Shown here piece after piece: positions 33,050 through 42,281 of a DNA stretch of 43,665 bases (position 1 is its first letter; each line of letters starts with the position of its first letter). The stretch covers positions 1 to 43,665 of the forward strand of contig JAUCSE010000059.1 in NCBI GenBank assembly GCA_030445275.1, written 5' to 3'. Source of the stretch: Mucilaginibacter sp. (lineage in GTDB: Bacteria > Bacteroidota > Bacteroidia > Sphingobacteriales > Sphingobacteriaceae). The translations under genes and the position numbers were made by a program. The notes under the pieces are model-generated. The model was not told the origin of the DNA. It ran no database searches and saw only the letters and a list, made by a program, of their open reading frames with translations.

Positions 33050-33826
33050 TTATTTAGTTGGTGTTGCAATTGCTTTTTTGGCAGGTTTTTCATCGTCGGT
33101 GGCCCATAACCTGGCGCCGCCTTTTATACCATCGGCATTGGTTACAATTTTCATGTTTTTATCCAGCTTAAAAGTAAGCAGATCGGAGTTGCCGCCGCCT
33201 ATATATAAAGTATCGTAATTGAATACTGTTTTTAAAACTTTAAAAACTTTTTGCATGCGCTTGTTCCACTTTTCTTTGCCCTCTTTTTCCAAAGCTTTTT
33301 CGCCTATGTACTTATCATAGGTGGTATCAGCATCTTTTATAGGATGATGGGCCAATTCCAGATGCGGTAGCAAATGCCCATCCAATAATAAAGCGGTGCC
33401 GAAACCCGTACCCAGCGTAATCACCATTTCCAGTCCTTTACCGTCCACTACACCCAGGCCCTGCATATCTGCATCATTAACCACTTGTGTAGGTTTGCCC
33501 AATGCATCGGCCAGTTTTTTATTCAGATCAACACCAGCCCAAAGTTTGGTATCCAGATTAGGCGCGGTTTGTACAACCCCATTTTTCACATATCCGGGGA
33601 AACCCACTGATATTTTATCATAAGAAGGAAAATCCTTAAGCAGTGTTTTAATTGCTTTGATCAAATTTTCGGGACTTGCCGGCGCAGGAGTTACAATTTT
33701 ATCATAATCCATTTTAAGCTCGCCTTTTTTGTTCAGAATAGTGGCTTTAATGTGTGAACCACCAATATCAATAGAGAGGATTTTTACCTGTGATAGGGTA
33801 CTGTTCTGTGATGGAGTGTTCTTCAT
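33050..33826 (-). CDS. ROK-family sugar kinase (polyphosphate glucokinase-like)
   Basis: 258 residues, one ROK/ASKHA domain. The phosphate-1 loop LSIDIGGSHIKATI is at 17-30, the catalytic-site Asn-Asp pair in VVNDADMQGLG (117-118), and the LGTGFGTALLLDG loop at 138-150, followed by LELAHH near 157. The short length and this layout resemble polyphosphate glucokinases more than the 310-residue ATP ROK kinases with zinc-binding cysteines, none of which are seen. It heads the tkt operon, and producing glucose-6-phosphate would feed zwf in the same cluster. Phosphate donor and sugar are inferred, not shown. Confidence 0.82.
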   Translation of the reverse strand: MKNTPSQNSTLSQVKILSIDIGGSHIKATILNKKGELKMDYDKIVTPAPASPENLIKAIKTLLKDFPSYDKISVGFPGYVKNGVVQTAPNLDTKLWAGVDLNKKLADALGKPTQVVNDADMQGLGVVDGKGLEMVITLGTGFGTALLLDGHLLPHLELAHHPIKDADTTYDKYIGEKALEKEGKEKWNKRMQKVFKVLKTVFNYDTLYIGGGNSDLLTFKLDKNMKIVTNADGIKGGARLWATDDEKPAKKAIATPTK

Positions 33827-33979
33827 TTGTATAGATTTAGCTTATATTTTAGATGCGGGACGCAATCAATTTAACTGCCTGATCTCTCCCGCACGTAAAT
33901 ATCACATTTTTAATAATATCTGATTGTTAAATATTTAATTAACGGCAAGTGTAATTAATACAATAAGCAATAAACATTA

Positions 33980-33987
33980 CAAAGGTA
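33980..33987 (-). promoter_or_regulatory. Candidate -7 box for the ROK kinase-tkt operon
   Basis: TACCTTTG matches TAnnTTTG. A TTTG occurs 24 nt upstream, somewhat too far, so the promoter assignment is tentative. It would give a leader of about 150 nt, in which I see no riboswitch. Confidence 0.4.
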
Positions 33988-34184
33988 AAGTTAGCGTTGC
34001 TTTTTACTTTTCAAACAGAATTTCTCAGTATTTTTACTCAAACGTGGTAAAAACAGCCTTAAATGTTATTTCCATTAGAAATAACTGTTTTTATTACACT
34101 TTTATAACCTTTCAGGTGAGTAACTTATTTTGCTGAGGCTTGATTATATAATTTGGGGAATTTACTGCCGATACCCTCGCAGCG

Positions 34185-34282
34185 CGTCATTGCGATCCGC
34201 CGGCTGGCGGAGTGACAATCCCCTACTTACAGAGCCGCCCTGCTTATCGGGGATTGCCACGTCGTTCCTCCTCGCAATGACG
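34185..34282. repeat. GTCAT-ended palindromic element, family B copy
   Basis: CGTCATTGCGA and TCGCAATGACG are exact complements; a CCGCCGGCTGGCGG hairpin and the GGGGATTGCCAC core lie inside. The rest of 33827-34298 is A/T-rich, with a small GTTATTT/AAATAAC hairpin at 34065-34085. Confidence 0.85.
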
Positions 34283-34298
34283 TGTTTTTACCTAAACA

Positions 34299-35306
34299 CT
34301 AATTTTTATCTTCATAATACTCAAAAGCATCAATAATATCAAGGTAAACCCCGTCAAAATTTGCGCTTACTATTTTTTTCAGGTAAGAATTGTCGTTACC
34401 GTAAATAATATTTTGCCAATCCTTGTTCCAGTATTTTACTTTATAATTTCCCTTCCACAGCGGGTTTTCAGCATCCAGCCAAACTGGGTTACCGGGTTTC
34501 CATGCCTTTTGCCAGTAGTAACGATAATTCTCCGCCTCGCCGATAGACATATAGGAGATCACCAGGCGCTTACCACCGTTGGCTTTTTTCTTCAGGGCAT
34601 TGACTTCGGTAGCTGTAAAGGCCACTTGATCATAATACGCGTCCATAACTAAAACATCATAATTTGTAGCGGTAACTGCTTTAATAAAATCTGCTTTTGA
34701 ATTAAAGTTATCGGTATTATTAAGCAGGTACAGGAAGTTTTTGGCTTGGCTAAGCGACGTAATCACGTTGGCGTTCTCATTATTAATTTTGGCGGGGAAA
34801 CCCGGAATATTATTCAGCTCTCTTTGATCGGCGGCAAAGGAAGTATACCCGGCAGCGCCATTAAGCTGATAGGAAGACATCATTTTTGATGGTGTTGAAC
34901 AATAATCAATAGCCAGGATCTTTTTGCCATTTGCTTTTGAAATATCCAGGTAGCCCTTTAAATTGCTGGTTACAGCCGGATCTGTTGCCTGATCATCATT
35001 GTCGTAACCAAAGAACAGATCTTCCTGACCATTACCATCAATGGCATTGAGATAGGCCGTATTTGGGGCCCCCGTACGCTCGCCATCTACCGTTACTAAC
35101 TGAATACCATTTTGTGGTATAACGGCAAATTTTGAATTTATATTCTTAGCATATTTACTTATCCCAATAACAAAATTGCGCATCTCCTGCTTATAATTGA
35201 TGCTTGAATTTTCATCGTTTTTTTGTTTGTAAGGTGCGCTTTCCGCATCATTTTTTTTGCAGGCACCAAGCAATGTTACCATCAGGATGAAGGCGATTCG
35301 TTTCAT
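34299..35306 (-). CDS. GH114/TM1410-like lipoprotein glycosidase
   Basis: 335 residues with lipoprotein signal MKRIAFILMVTLLGAC (Cys16) and the KKN sorting-type start of Bacteroidota lipoproteins. The TIM-barrel body matches the MJ1477/TM1410 extracellular family linked to endo-alpha-1,4-polygalactosaminidase (GH114): KKILAIDYCS, NYDVLVMDAYYD, RLVISYMSIGEAENYRYYW and ANFDGVYLDIIDAFEYYE, the last two carrying the Asp/Glu pair expected in the active site. It probably cleaves a galactosamine-rich exopolysaccharide, by family analogy only. The neighbouring gene on the same strand is a GH78-like enzyme, but a 305-bp gap with a MITE separates them. Confidence 0.82.
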   Translation of the reverse strand: MKRIAFILMVTLLGACKKNDAESAPYKQKNDENSSINYKQEMRNFVIGISKYAKNINSKFAVIPQNGIQLVTVDGERTGAPNTAYLNAIDGNGQEDLFFGYDNDDQATDPAVTSNLKGYLDISKANGKKILAIDYCSTPSKMMSSYQLNGAAGYTSFAADQRELNNIPGFPAKINNENANVITSLSQAKNFLYLLNNTDNFNSKADFIKAVTATNYDVLVMDAYYDQVAFTATEVNALKKKANGGKRLVISYMSIGEAENYRYYWQKAWKPGNPVWLDAENPLWKGNYKVKYWNKDWQNIIYGNDNSYLKKIVSANFDGVYLDIIDAFEYYEDKN

Positions 35307-35376
35307 AAGTTATGTAATTTTTTTGTTACATAACGAGGAAGGGAGATTTAATATTTTGTTGGGTTAGCATATAATT

Positions 35377-35530
35377 TGTCTGAACCACGATTAATCCGAT
35401 TAAAGGATTAGTCGGATTTTTCTTTTAAAGTAGCCTTTCACTCGTTTGTAAACACAAGCAAAGGAGCGCGGATATGAAATAATAAAAAAATCATGGTAAT
35501 CCTTTAATCTGATTAATCGTGGTTCAGACA
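35377..35530. repeat. 154-bp MITE-like element with 34-bp inverted ends
   Basis: The left arm 35377-35410 begins TGTCTGAACCACGATTAATC; the right arm 35497-35530 is its inverted complement, with 33 of 34 positions identical. The centre contains no convincing gene. No clear target duplication is seen. Confidence 0.85.
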
Positions 35531-35547
35531 AAAAGCATTGTGCGTAA

Positions 35548-35586
35548 AGGCCTGCCCACCATACTTCGACGGTGCTCAGCATGACA
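35548..35586. repeat. Half copy of GTCAT-ended palindrome, family C
   Basis: AGGCCTGCCCACCAT and GTGCTCAGCATGACA match, in reverse, the left half of the element at 43565-43638. Confidence 0.6.
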
Positions 35587-35611
35587 ATCCCCTTTCACCA
35601 TCCCCAAAACT

Positions 35612-37996
35612 TCAAATACTCAACCTATTCTCTCCCGCCTTAACCGGATAACTTTTGCCTTTCCAAACAAAAACACCTGATGTGTTTTGGGGTAAAACAA
35701 GTTCCATATTCCATTTACCTTTTTCCAGCTTATACTTTACGGATACCTTTCCGTTGGGGTGTGGTATTTCGCCACTGATGTTTTTGATATCGCCTAAATG
35801 TGGTTCTATTTTTATTTTGCTGAAGCCGGGTGCATAACTGTCAATACCCAGTATGGTTCTGTAAAATTCAATATTGGGGCTTGCACCCCAGGCATGGCAA
35901 TCGGAGCGGCTATGATCCAGGTCTGATATTTCGGCCCAGGTGGTTAGGCCCATGCTGATATTCTTGCGCCATATATCCAGCCATTTCAGGTAATCATCAC
36001 CAAAACCTCCTTTTATTAAGGCCTGGTGCAGGTAATATTTAAAGTAGATGGTGCATTGGGTAAGCGAGGCATCGGTGAGCAGTTTTTTGCACAATGCGGT
36101 TGCATCGGTATCGGTAAGCATACCAGTTAAAACAGCCAGCGTATTGGTATGCTGCGAAAACAGTTGCTTATCCTCCGTATCCGCATATAGTTGTCGCCCG
36201 GCATCCCAATATTTGTTTTGAATGGCGACCTTTAATTGCGCGGCCTTTTGTTTGTACAACGCTGCCAAAGCAGGTAATCCTATTTGGGCTTCCATCTCCG
36301 CCACCTGGTTATAGGCCCACATCAATTGCAGATCAAGTACAGCCGTGTTTCCATTGGCACTCTTTGGAGCAGCGCCAAAATCCCAACCTTTGTCATTTAC
36401 CCAGTCGACAAAGTTCCAGTATGGAGTATCCTTCAGCAAGCCGTCGGCTTGCTGAAATTTGCTAAAAAACGACAGTACATCTCTGGCCCCCTCCAGTTTA
36501 TCTTTTATAAAGGCGCTATCAGGCCGGTACATCCAGTAATCATGCAGCATACCGATATACCATAAGGAAAAGGTGGAGATAATTTGCGGCGTAAACGACG
36601 GATGACGGCTCAGCGTTGCCCCTTCGGCAACGCGCGAATGGTCCATTAGGTTAAGGGCGTTGCGCGCCAGCCGGTCGTCGCCACTATTATAGTACGATAT
36701 CAGGGCTTGTATGCGGGCATCGCCAACATATTGCAGCTGTTCGTAATACGGGCAATCGGTATAGGTTTCACCAGCACAGAGCCGGGCGGTGCGCCAGCCT
36801 ATGTCCAGCATTTTTTGCATTTCGGGATTCCCTGTTTCCAGCTTTGCATTCAGCTGGAAGGGGTAACCCGTAAACGTGCCGTAAATATCATCAATAACCA
36901 ATGGCTCGTCTCCGGTTTTCACTTTTAACTCCATATAGCGAAAGGTTCGCCAGGCCAGGGTGGTAAATGTTTGGTTGGCAGAGCCATCAGCGATGATACT
37001 ATCCTTACGGCCCGCGAATATTTTACCCTCTACATCATTACGATTGCCTTTACTCGTGCCTTCCGGTCCTTTTAAACTGGTAAACATAGCCTCGGCATAG
37101 CTTAATTTGATAGCCGCGTTTTTGCCCCTGCTAAAATTGAGCGTTACAAAAGCGTTGGTTAAATAGCTTTGATCGAGCAGTAACGTGGCCGATGTATTGG
37201 CAGGTATGGTCAGCGCTGTTTTTACGGCAGGAAAAGTTTTAGGAACAGTAACTCCCGCTGCTTTACGGAGCATGGCAATACGCTGATATTTTAATTCCAT
37301 TTGCGGCAATGACGAGGACACCAACATCCACCCGGTAGCGTTTACTGTTCCTTTAGGATTGCCCGCATCAATCTTTATGGCATTTTTCCAGGTACTATCA
37401 TCAAAATCAATGGCGTTCCAGTTTTTAATATAAGTGTTCATATCAATAAATTCACCCGGACCGGCAACGTAATAGGGATGATAGCCAATACCGGTAAGCG
37501 GTTGATAAGCTTTATTGCGGATGCATTTCCAGCTTTTATTGGTATTCAGCACTTCCTCAGCAGCCGTATTACCCTGCATAATAAACGCGGTGCGGATAGT
37601 GATCTGGGCTTCGGGCCGGTAATCGCCCTCGTTCCATACCAGGGCTGCTATGCTGTTGTTACCCACCTTAAGATAGGGTGCCAGATCAACCGTTTCATAG
37701 TTCCAGTAATAGGTATCGCCGCGGGCGGGACCTAATGATACCAGCGTTTGATTAACATATAGCTTATACCGGTTATCGGCCGATACATGCACCACAAACG
37801 AGGTTGGCTTAGCATCCAGCTGAATGTTTTTCCGGAAATGATAAACACCATAATTTTTATCTGATTCATCAGGAACCGTGATCCAGAAAGCTTTCCACGG
37901 CCCTCTTAAAAGGGATGGCGATACAGTTTGTGTTCTGCTGGTTTTTACTATTAATAAGCACGTTATGAGCAAGATTGATTTCAGAAATATCTTCAT
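35612..37996 (-). CDS. Alpha-L-rhamnosidase-like glycoside hydrolase (GH78)
   Basis: 794 residues with a signal peptide (hydrophobic 5-17, cleavage near SRTQ). N-terminal beta domains (about 30-370) include the carbohydrate-binding-like VVHVSADNRYKLYVNQTLVSLGPARGD. The (alpha/alpha)6 catalytic domain starts near 385. The GH78 signature ETYTDCPYYEQLQYVGDARIQ lies at 410-430 and holds the likely catalytic acidic residues; LGIDSYAPGFSKIKIEP is the conserved C-terminal beta domain. It releases rhamnose from plant or bacterial glycans in the periplasm or outside. Activity class is confident, substrate specificity is not. It is monocistronic. Confidence 0.88.
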   Translation of the reverse strand: MKIFLKSILLITCLLIVKTSRTQTVSPSLLRGPWKAFWITVPDESDKNYGVYHFRKNIQLDAKPTSFVVHVSADNRYKLYVNQTLVSLGPARGDTYYWNYETVDLAPYLKVGNNSIAALVWNEGDYRPEAQITIRTAFIMQGNTAAEEVLNTNKSWKCIRNKAYQPLTGIGYHPYYVAGPGEFIDMNTYIKNWNAIDFDDSTWKNAIKIDAGNPKGTVNATGWMLVSSSLPQMELKYQRIAMLRKAAGVTVPKTFPAVKTALTIPANTSATLLLDQSYLTNAFVTLNFSRGKNAAIKLSYAEAMFTSLKGPEGTSKGNRNDVEGKIFAGRKDSIIADGSANQTFTTLAWRTFRYMELKVKTGDEPLVIDDIYGTFTGYPFQLNAKLETGNPEMQKMLDIGWRTARLCAGETYTDCPYYEQLQYVGDARIQALISYYNSGDDRLARNALNLMDHSRVAEGATLSRHPSFTPQIISTFSLWYIGMLHDYWMYRPDSAFIKDKLEGARDVLSFFSKFQQADGLLKDTPYWNFVDWVNDKGWDFGAAPKSANGNTAVLDLQLMWAYNQVAEMEAQIGLPALAALYKQKAAQLKVAIQNKYWDAGRQLYADTEDKQLFSQHTNTLAVLTGMLTDTDATALCKKLLTDASLTQCTIYFKYYLHQALIKGGFGDDYLKWLDIWRKNISMGLTTWAEISDLDHSRSDCHAWGASPNIEFYRTILGIDSYAPGFSKIKIEPHLGDIKNISGEIPHPNGKVSVKYKLEKGKWNMELVLPQNTSGVFVWKGKSYPVKAGENRLSI

Positions 37997-38144
37997 TATA
38001 AGGTTGTGTTTATCAGGTTTAACAGCAAGGGTTTACGCTGTTGGTTTATAATTAAAGCTAAAATAGTAAATTGATTTAGCTTGAGAGAGGATTATGAGGA
38101 TAAAATGTAAGGAGAAGATCGACTTACCCGGCTCTTTTTCCATG

Positions 38145-38227
38145 CGTCATTGCGATAGCGTGGCAATCCCTAAAATACAGAGCCGCTCTTCATATCGGGG
38201 ATTGCCACACTATCGCTCGCAATGACG
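38145..38227. repeat. GTCAT-ended palindromic element, family B copy
   Basis: CGTCATTGCGATAGCGTGGC pairs with GCCACACTATCGCTCGCAAT and GACG; the arms match almost throughout 83 bp. It lies in the 579-bp space 37997-38575. Confidence 0.85.
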
Positions 38228-38247
38228 TAAATTTGTTACCTTTTGCC

Positions 38248-38490
38248 ACTCTCTCTTCGGCTGCGGCGGAAAGAGGGTTTCTTTAAATAAATTTGACAAA
38301 GGAATAGGGATAAAACCTAAAGAAGTTGTCATGCTGAACGGAGAGAAGCATCTATTAAACAACATGTATGTTCACAAATAAATCCTTCGTTCCTCAGGAT
38401 GACAATTTCCATTGTCTTTGCTCCATTCTAAAATCCCCTCTTTCCGGCGAAGCCGAAGGGAGGGATGGCGAGCGAAGCCAGGGAGAGTCA
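38248..38490. repeat. Repeat family E interrupted by a family C palindrome
   Basis: The left half (CTCTCTTCGGCTGCGGCGGA at about 38250-38270) and right half (CCCCTCTTTCCGGCGAAGCC from 38436, ending GGGAGAGTC) pair as in the 20294-20460 element. Between them is a family C palindrome (38337-38404). Confidence 0.6.
38337..38404. repeat. GTCAT-ended palindrome, family C, nested
   Basis: TGTCATGCTGAACGGAG... and ...CGTTCCTCAGGATGACA are imperfect complements with the AGCATCTATT / AAATCCTTCG inner pattern of the family. Confidence 0.75.
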
Positions 38491-38575
38491 ACCGCAGGAT
38501 AAGTATTGATTATTTATCTATTATTCGTATTATTTCATAAATCATCTATCTTTAACTTTTGCTAAACCTAAAACA

Positions 38576-41062
38576 ATGGATATTTTAATCATATGTATAT
38601 TGCTCCTGGTTGTTTACTTACTTGTAAGCAACAAAACGGATACTGATAAAAAATTAAGAAATGTTGATGACAAGCTAAACGATCTGAATAATAAAATATT
38701 AGCGTTAAGGGTTGCAACCGGTCAACAACCCATATCAAAACCAGCCGAAGAAGCAGTTAAAAAACCAGATGTGGCCCCACCGGTCATCAGCGAGGCTCCA
38801 CCAGTTAAATTACCCGAAGAACCGGTTAACATACCACAACCTATTGTACCTCCTGAGGTACAGCCCGAAGTACAACCACTATCTGAACAGCTTAAACCCG
38901 AAAACATTGAGCGGCAACACGAAGTTATTGCTGATAGCCTGTCGGCCATCAGAAGACCAGTTAAAACCGCAAACCTTCATCAGCCAAGACCGGCACAGCC
39001 AAAGGAACCAAAACCGTCATTCTTTGAGAGCCATCCCGATCTGGAGAAATTCATCGGCGAAAACCTGATCAACAAAATTGGTATTGCCATATTGGTTTTA
39101 GCCATTGGCTTTTTTGTAAAATATGCCATTGATAATGATTGGGTGGGTCCTGTTGGCCGGGTAGGTATAGGCATAGCATGCGGCGGTATTTTAATTGCCA
39201 TTGCCCATTACCTGCGCAATAGTTATAAAGCATTCAGCTCTGTACTGGTAGGCGGCGGTTTGGCGGTGTTTTATTTTACCATTACGCTGGCCTATCACCA
39301 GTTTCACCTGTTTAATCAAACGTCGTCGTTTATCATTTTAATCGTGATCACCATTTTCGCGGTGCTGCTTTCGCTGTTGTATGATAAGCAAGAACTAGCT
39401 GTGACAGCCCTGGTGGGTGGCTTTGCCAGTCCGTTCATGGTAAGCACGGGCCATGCCAATTACGATGCCTTATTTATATACCTGCTGATACTGAATACCG
39501 GCCTGCTCATTATCGCCTACTTTAAAGCATGGCGCGTATTGAATATTGTGTCATTTGCATTTACGGTCATCGTTTTTGCATCGGTGCTATACACGCTTAC
39601 TCCGGCAACCTATCATTACGGGTTTATTTATGCCAGTATTTTTTATGTGCTGTACTTTATTATCAACGTGGCAAATAATGTGAAGGAAAACAAAAAATTC
39701 ATCGCTTCAGACTTTACCATTCTGCTTACCAATACCGCGCTTTACTTTGCGGCCGGGCTATACCTGCTCACCGTAATGAAAGAGGAGCAGTTCAGAGGTT
39801 TATTCTGTGTGAGTTTGGCAGTGGTTAACCTGGTGTTATCCTACATCCTGTTCCGCAACCGTAAGGTTGATACCAACATACTTTACCTACTTATTGGCAT
39901 CACGCTTACCTTTATTTCGTTGGCTGCACCTATCCAATTGCATGGTCACAGCATTACCCTTTTCTGGGCATCTGAAACGGTATTGTTATACTGGTTATAC
40001 CAGCGGTCGTCTATCCAGTTAATGAAGCTTACTTCTTTACTACTGTGGGTAGCCATGCTGCTTAGCTTGTTTATGGACTGGTATCAGATATATGCCAACC
40101 ACACCACAAGCCTCACTATCATCGCCAATAAAGGCTTTATCACCACATTGGTTGCAGCGGTAAGTTCATACCTGTTATCCATCCTTATCAGTCGTGATAA
40201 AGCACCTGACACGAATATTGTAGTTTTGGATAGGCGTGTTTTCAGTATTACCGCCCTTGCCCTTTTATTTTTAAGCGGATTGCTGGAGATCAACCACCAG
40301 TTTTTAAATCACGATCCCAACACCTCATTAAATATATTGTACATCATGCTGTATACACCGGTATTCATTTATGGATATTACCTGGTGTCGATAAAAGTAT
40401 CGGCCTTAAAATTTGATGAACGGATAAGGCTTGCCATCCTGATGGTCTGTGTAACGGTTTACCTGGCGCTGATGCCTGCATTTTTCAGTTTACAGCGTGA
40501 TCTGCTTGAAGCGCAAAAGCCGGCTGCCAGTCATTTTACGGCACATTGGATAGCGGTAATTTTTATTGGGCTGCTGTTTTACCGCATTATCCGCCTTTGC
40601 CAAAGCACCCTGGATGCTGGTATGAAAGTGATGTTTACCTGGTTACTCAGCGCAGCCATTGTACTGTTTTTAAGTTTGGAGGTTAGCCTGCTAAGCAACC
40701 TGTTGTTCTATACAAAATCATATCCGATTGACCGGGTAGAAACCGTTTATATTAAAACAGGACTGCCAATATTGTGGGGCTTATTATCCTTTGCCCTGAT
40801 GTGGCTGGGTATGCGTTATAAATTAAGAACGATGCGTATCGTATCCTTAAGTTTGTTTTCCCTCACATTGCTCAAATTATTTTTGTTCGATATTAACAAC
40901 ATACCGGTGGCGGGTAAAATCGCGGCATTCTTTTGCCTGGGTGTTATATTGCTTATTATATCGTTCATGTATCAAAAGGTTAAAAAAATTCTTGTTGATG
41001 ACGAAATCAAAGCCGTTCATGATGAAACCAAAGCTAAGGATGATGAAACTACGAATGAATAA
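38576..41062 (+). CDS. DUF2339 polytopic membrane protein
   Basis: 828 residues. A first transmembrane helix (3-20) is followed by a coiled-coil-like stretch (KKLRNVDDKLNDLNNKI), a proline-rich linker (about 50-115) and then over 20 hydrophobic helices. The entry LEKFIGENLINKIGIAILVL, followed by FFVKYAIDNDWVGPVGRVGI, is the DUF2339 hallmark. Family function is unknown; its size and topology recall membrane polymer or glycan-related proteins, but no catalytic motif is visible. The DUF3999 gene begins within its last codons. DUF2339 and DUF3999 genes are paired in other bacteria too, which argues for a joint envelope role. Confidence 0.85.
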   Translation: MDILIICILLLVVYLLVSNKTDTDKKLRNVDDKLNDLNNKILALRVATGQQPISKPAEEAVKKPDVAPPVISEAPPVKLPEEPVNIPQPIVPPEVQPEVQPLSEQLKPENIERQHEVIADSLSAIRRPVKTANLHQPRPAQPKEPKPSFFESHPDLEKFIGENLINKIGIAILVLAIGFFVKYAIDNDWVGPVGRVGIGIACGGILIAIAHYLRNSYKAFSSVLVGGGLAVFYFTITLAYHQFHLFNQTSSFIILIVITIFAVLLSLLYDKQELAVTALVGGFASPFMVSTGHANYDALFIYLLILNTGLLIIAYFKAWRVLNIVSFAFTVIVFASVLYTLTPATYHYGFIYASIFYVLYFIINVANNVKENKKFIASDFTILLTNTALYFAAGLYLLTVMKEEQFRGLFCVSLAVVNLVLSYILFRNRKVDTNILYLLIGITLTFISLAAPIQLHGHSITLFWASETVLLYWLYQRSSIQLMKLTSLLLWVAMLLSLFMDWYQIYANHTTSLTIIANKGFITTLVAAVSSYLLSILISRDKAPDTNIVVLDRRVFSITALALLFLSGLLEINHQFLNHDPNTSLNILYIMLYTPVFIYGYYLVSIKVSALKFDERIRLAILMVCVTVYLALMPAFFSLQRDLLEAQKPAASHFTAHWIAVIFIGLLFYRIIRLCQSTLDAGMKVMFTWLLSAAIVLFLSLEVSLLSNLLFYTKSYPIDRVETVYIKTGLPILWGLLSFALMWLGMRYKLRTMRIVSLSLFSLTLLKLFLFDINNIPVAGKIAAFFCLGVILLIISFMYQKVKKILVDDEIKAVHDETKAKDDETTNE

Positions 41063-42281
41063 GTTAGCTTGCCTCACAGTATTGTTTTGCGGGTTGATGC
41101 TATCAGTATCGGCACAAAAAAACTTTAAATACCAGGCACCCCTGCAAAAAACAGATAGTACCGGTTTTTACCGCATCAGTCTACAGCCTGCCGTGGTAGC
41201 CAAAGCCAAGGCCGACCTGTCTGACATCAGGATAATTGACGATAAGGGCAATTTTGTACCCTATATACAAGCCGGCAGTTTGCCGCTGAAAGATCAGAAA
41301 AGCTTTGTTGTTTTTACTCCTGTTGACACCCGCTTAAGTACAGATACCGGCACAACCTTTATTGTAGAGAATAAAACGGGCCTGGCCCTTGATCGCCTGT
41401 GGATCAAACTGCAAAACACCGCCGTACAGCGTAAAGTGAATTTAGTGGGCAGCGATGACCTGAAACAATGGTTTGCCATACAGGAAGATATATCGCTGCA
41501 GGAAGCCGTGGCAAACAGCGAGGGGACCTTTATGCAGTCCCTATCGTTCCCGGCAAGCAATTACCGTTATCTTAAAATTCTGGTTAACGATAAAAACAAA
41601 ACGCCTATCAAGTTTTTGCAGGCAGGTATATATACCGAATACGCCGCTGCGTTAACTTATGTTCCTATTCCGCAGGCGCAGCTATCCCGGGTCGACAACA
41701 ATAAAACCACTTATATCACCCTAAAGTTTAATGACCATTACCAGGTAAATAAGCTGCATGTAGATATTACATCGCCAAAATATTTTAAACGCGACGTTAC
41801 CGTTTACCAAATCATCGGAAGCGAAAAACAGTTACTTGGCGAGGGCGAATTGAACTCCATTAAAGTCACCGACCTGCTGATAGCCGCCAAAACCAGTCAA
41901 CTGCTTTTGCAAATAAGCAATGGTGATAATTTGCCATTAACCATTAGCAGAGTGGAGGCTTACCAGGCCGACGAATCATTGATCAGCTATCTAAACGGCA
42001 GGCAGACTTACCAACTGCTCACCAGCGATCCAAATACGCAAGCCCCCGAATATGATCTTAAATTTTTTGCTGACAGCATCCATGATGATATTACCCAGAT
42101 AAGCCATGGAGCTGTTAATAAAAACCCGGCCTACGAGGGTAACCAGGTAAAACCAACCAAAGGTCATGACTATACGCTGTTTATCTGGCTGGCCATTATA
42201 GTTGCCCTGGGGCTATTGCTTTTCCTTACCTTAAAAATGACTAAGGAGGTTAATAAAAAAGCTGAAAAAGATAATTCCTGA
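41055..42281 (+). CDS. DUF3999 family protein, C-terminus altered by insertion
   Basis: 408 residues from ATG 41055, whose codon overlaps the DUF2339 stop by 8 nt (ATGs at 41040 and 41043 would also serve). A signal peptide (cleavage near SVSAQ) is followed by a beta-rich periplasmic part (YRISLQPAVVAKAKADLSDIR, FKFLQAGIYTEY-like strands) and one C-terminal helix near residues 380-398 (LFIWLAIIVALGLLLFL), then a short basic cytosolic tail. The tail now ends EVNKKAEKDNS. The same 25 bp that encode EVNKKAEK occur again at 42516, where the frame continues GLNLMAKMVSQYKE to a stop, so an inserted element has probably replaced the original end. The topology and membrane anchor are intact. Confidence 0.82.
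   Translation: MNKLACLTVLFCGLMLSVSAQKNFKYQAPLQKTDSTGFYRISLQPAVVAKAKADLSDIRIIDDKGNFVPYIQAGSLPLKDQKSFVVFTPVDTRLSTDTGTTFIVENKTGLALDRLWIKLQNTAVQRKVNLVGSDDLKQWFAIQEDISLQEAVANSEGTFMQSLSFPASNYRYLKILVNDKNKTPIKFLQAGIYTEYAAALTYVPIPQAQLSRVDNNKTTYITLKFNDHYQVNKLHVDITSPKYFKRDVTVYQIIGSEKQLLGEGELNSIKVTDLLIAAKTSQLLLQISNGDNLPLTISRVEAYQADESLISYLNGRQTYQLLTSDPNTQAPEYDLKFFADSIHDDITQISHGAVNKNPAYEGNQVKPTKGHDYTLFIWLAIIVALGLLLFLTLKMTKEVNKKAEKDNS
42246..42270. repeat. 25-bp direct repeat, left copy
   Basis: GAGGTTAATAAAAAAGCTGA plus AAAAG, identical to 42516-42540. The two copies flank the inverted-repeat element and look like a long target-site duplication. Confidence 0.85.

Noticed and set aside
33827..33980. Riboswitch in the leader of the ROK kinase-tkt operon
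   Set aside because: The leader is long, but A/T-rich with no conserved riboswitch core that I can identify.
35400..35582. 60-residue minus-strand frame
   Set aside because: It spans a MITE arm and a family C half copy, so it is chance coding across repeats.
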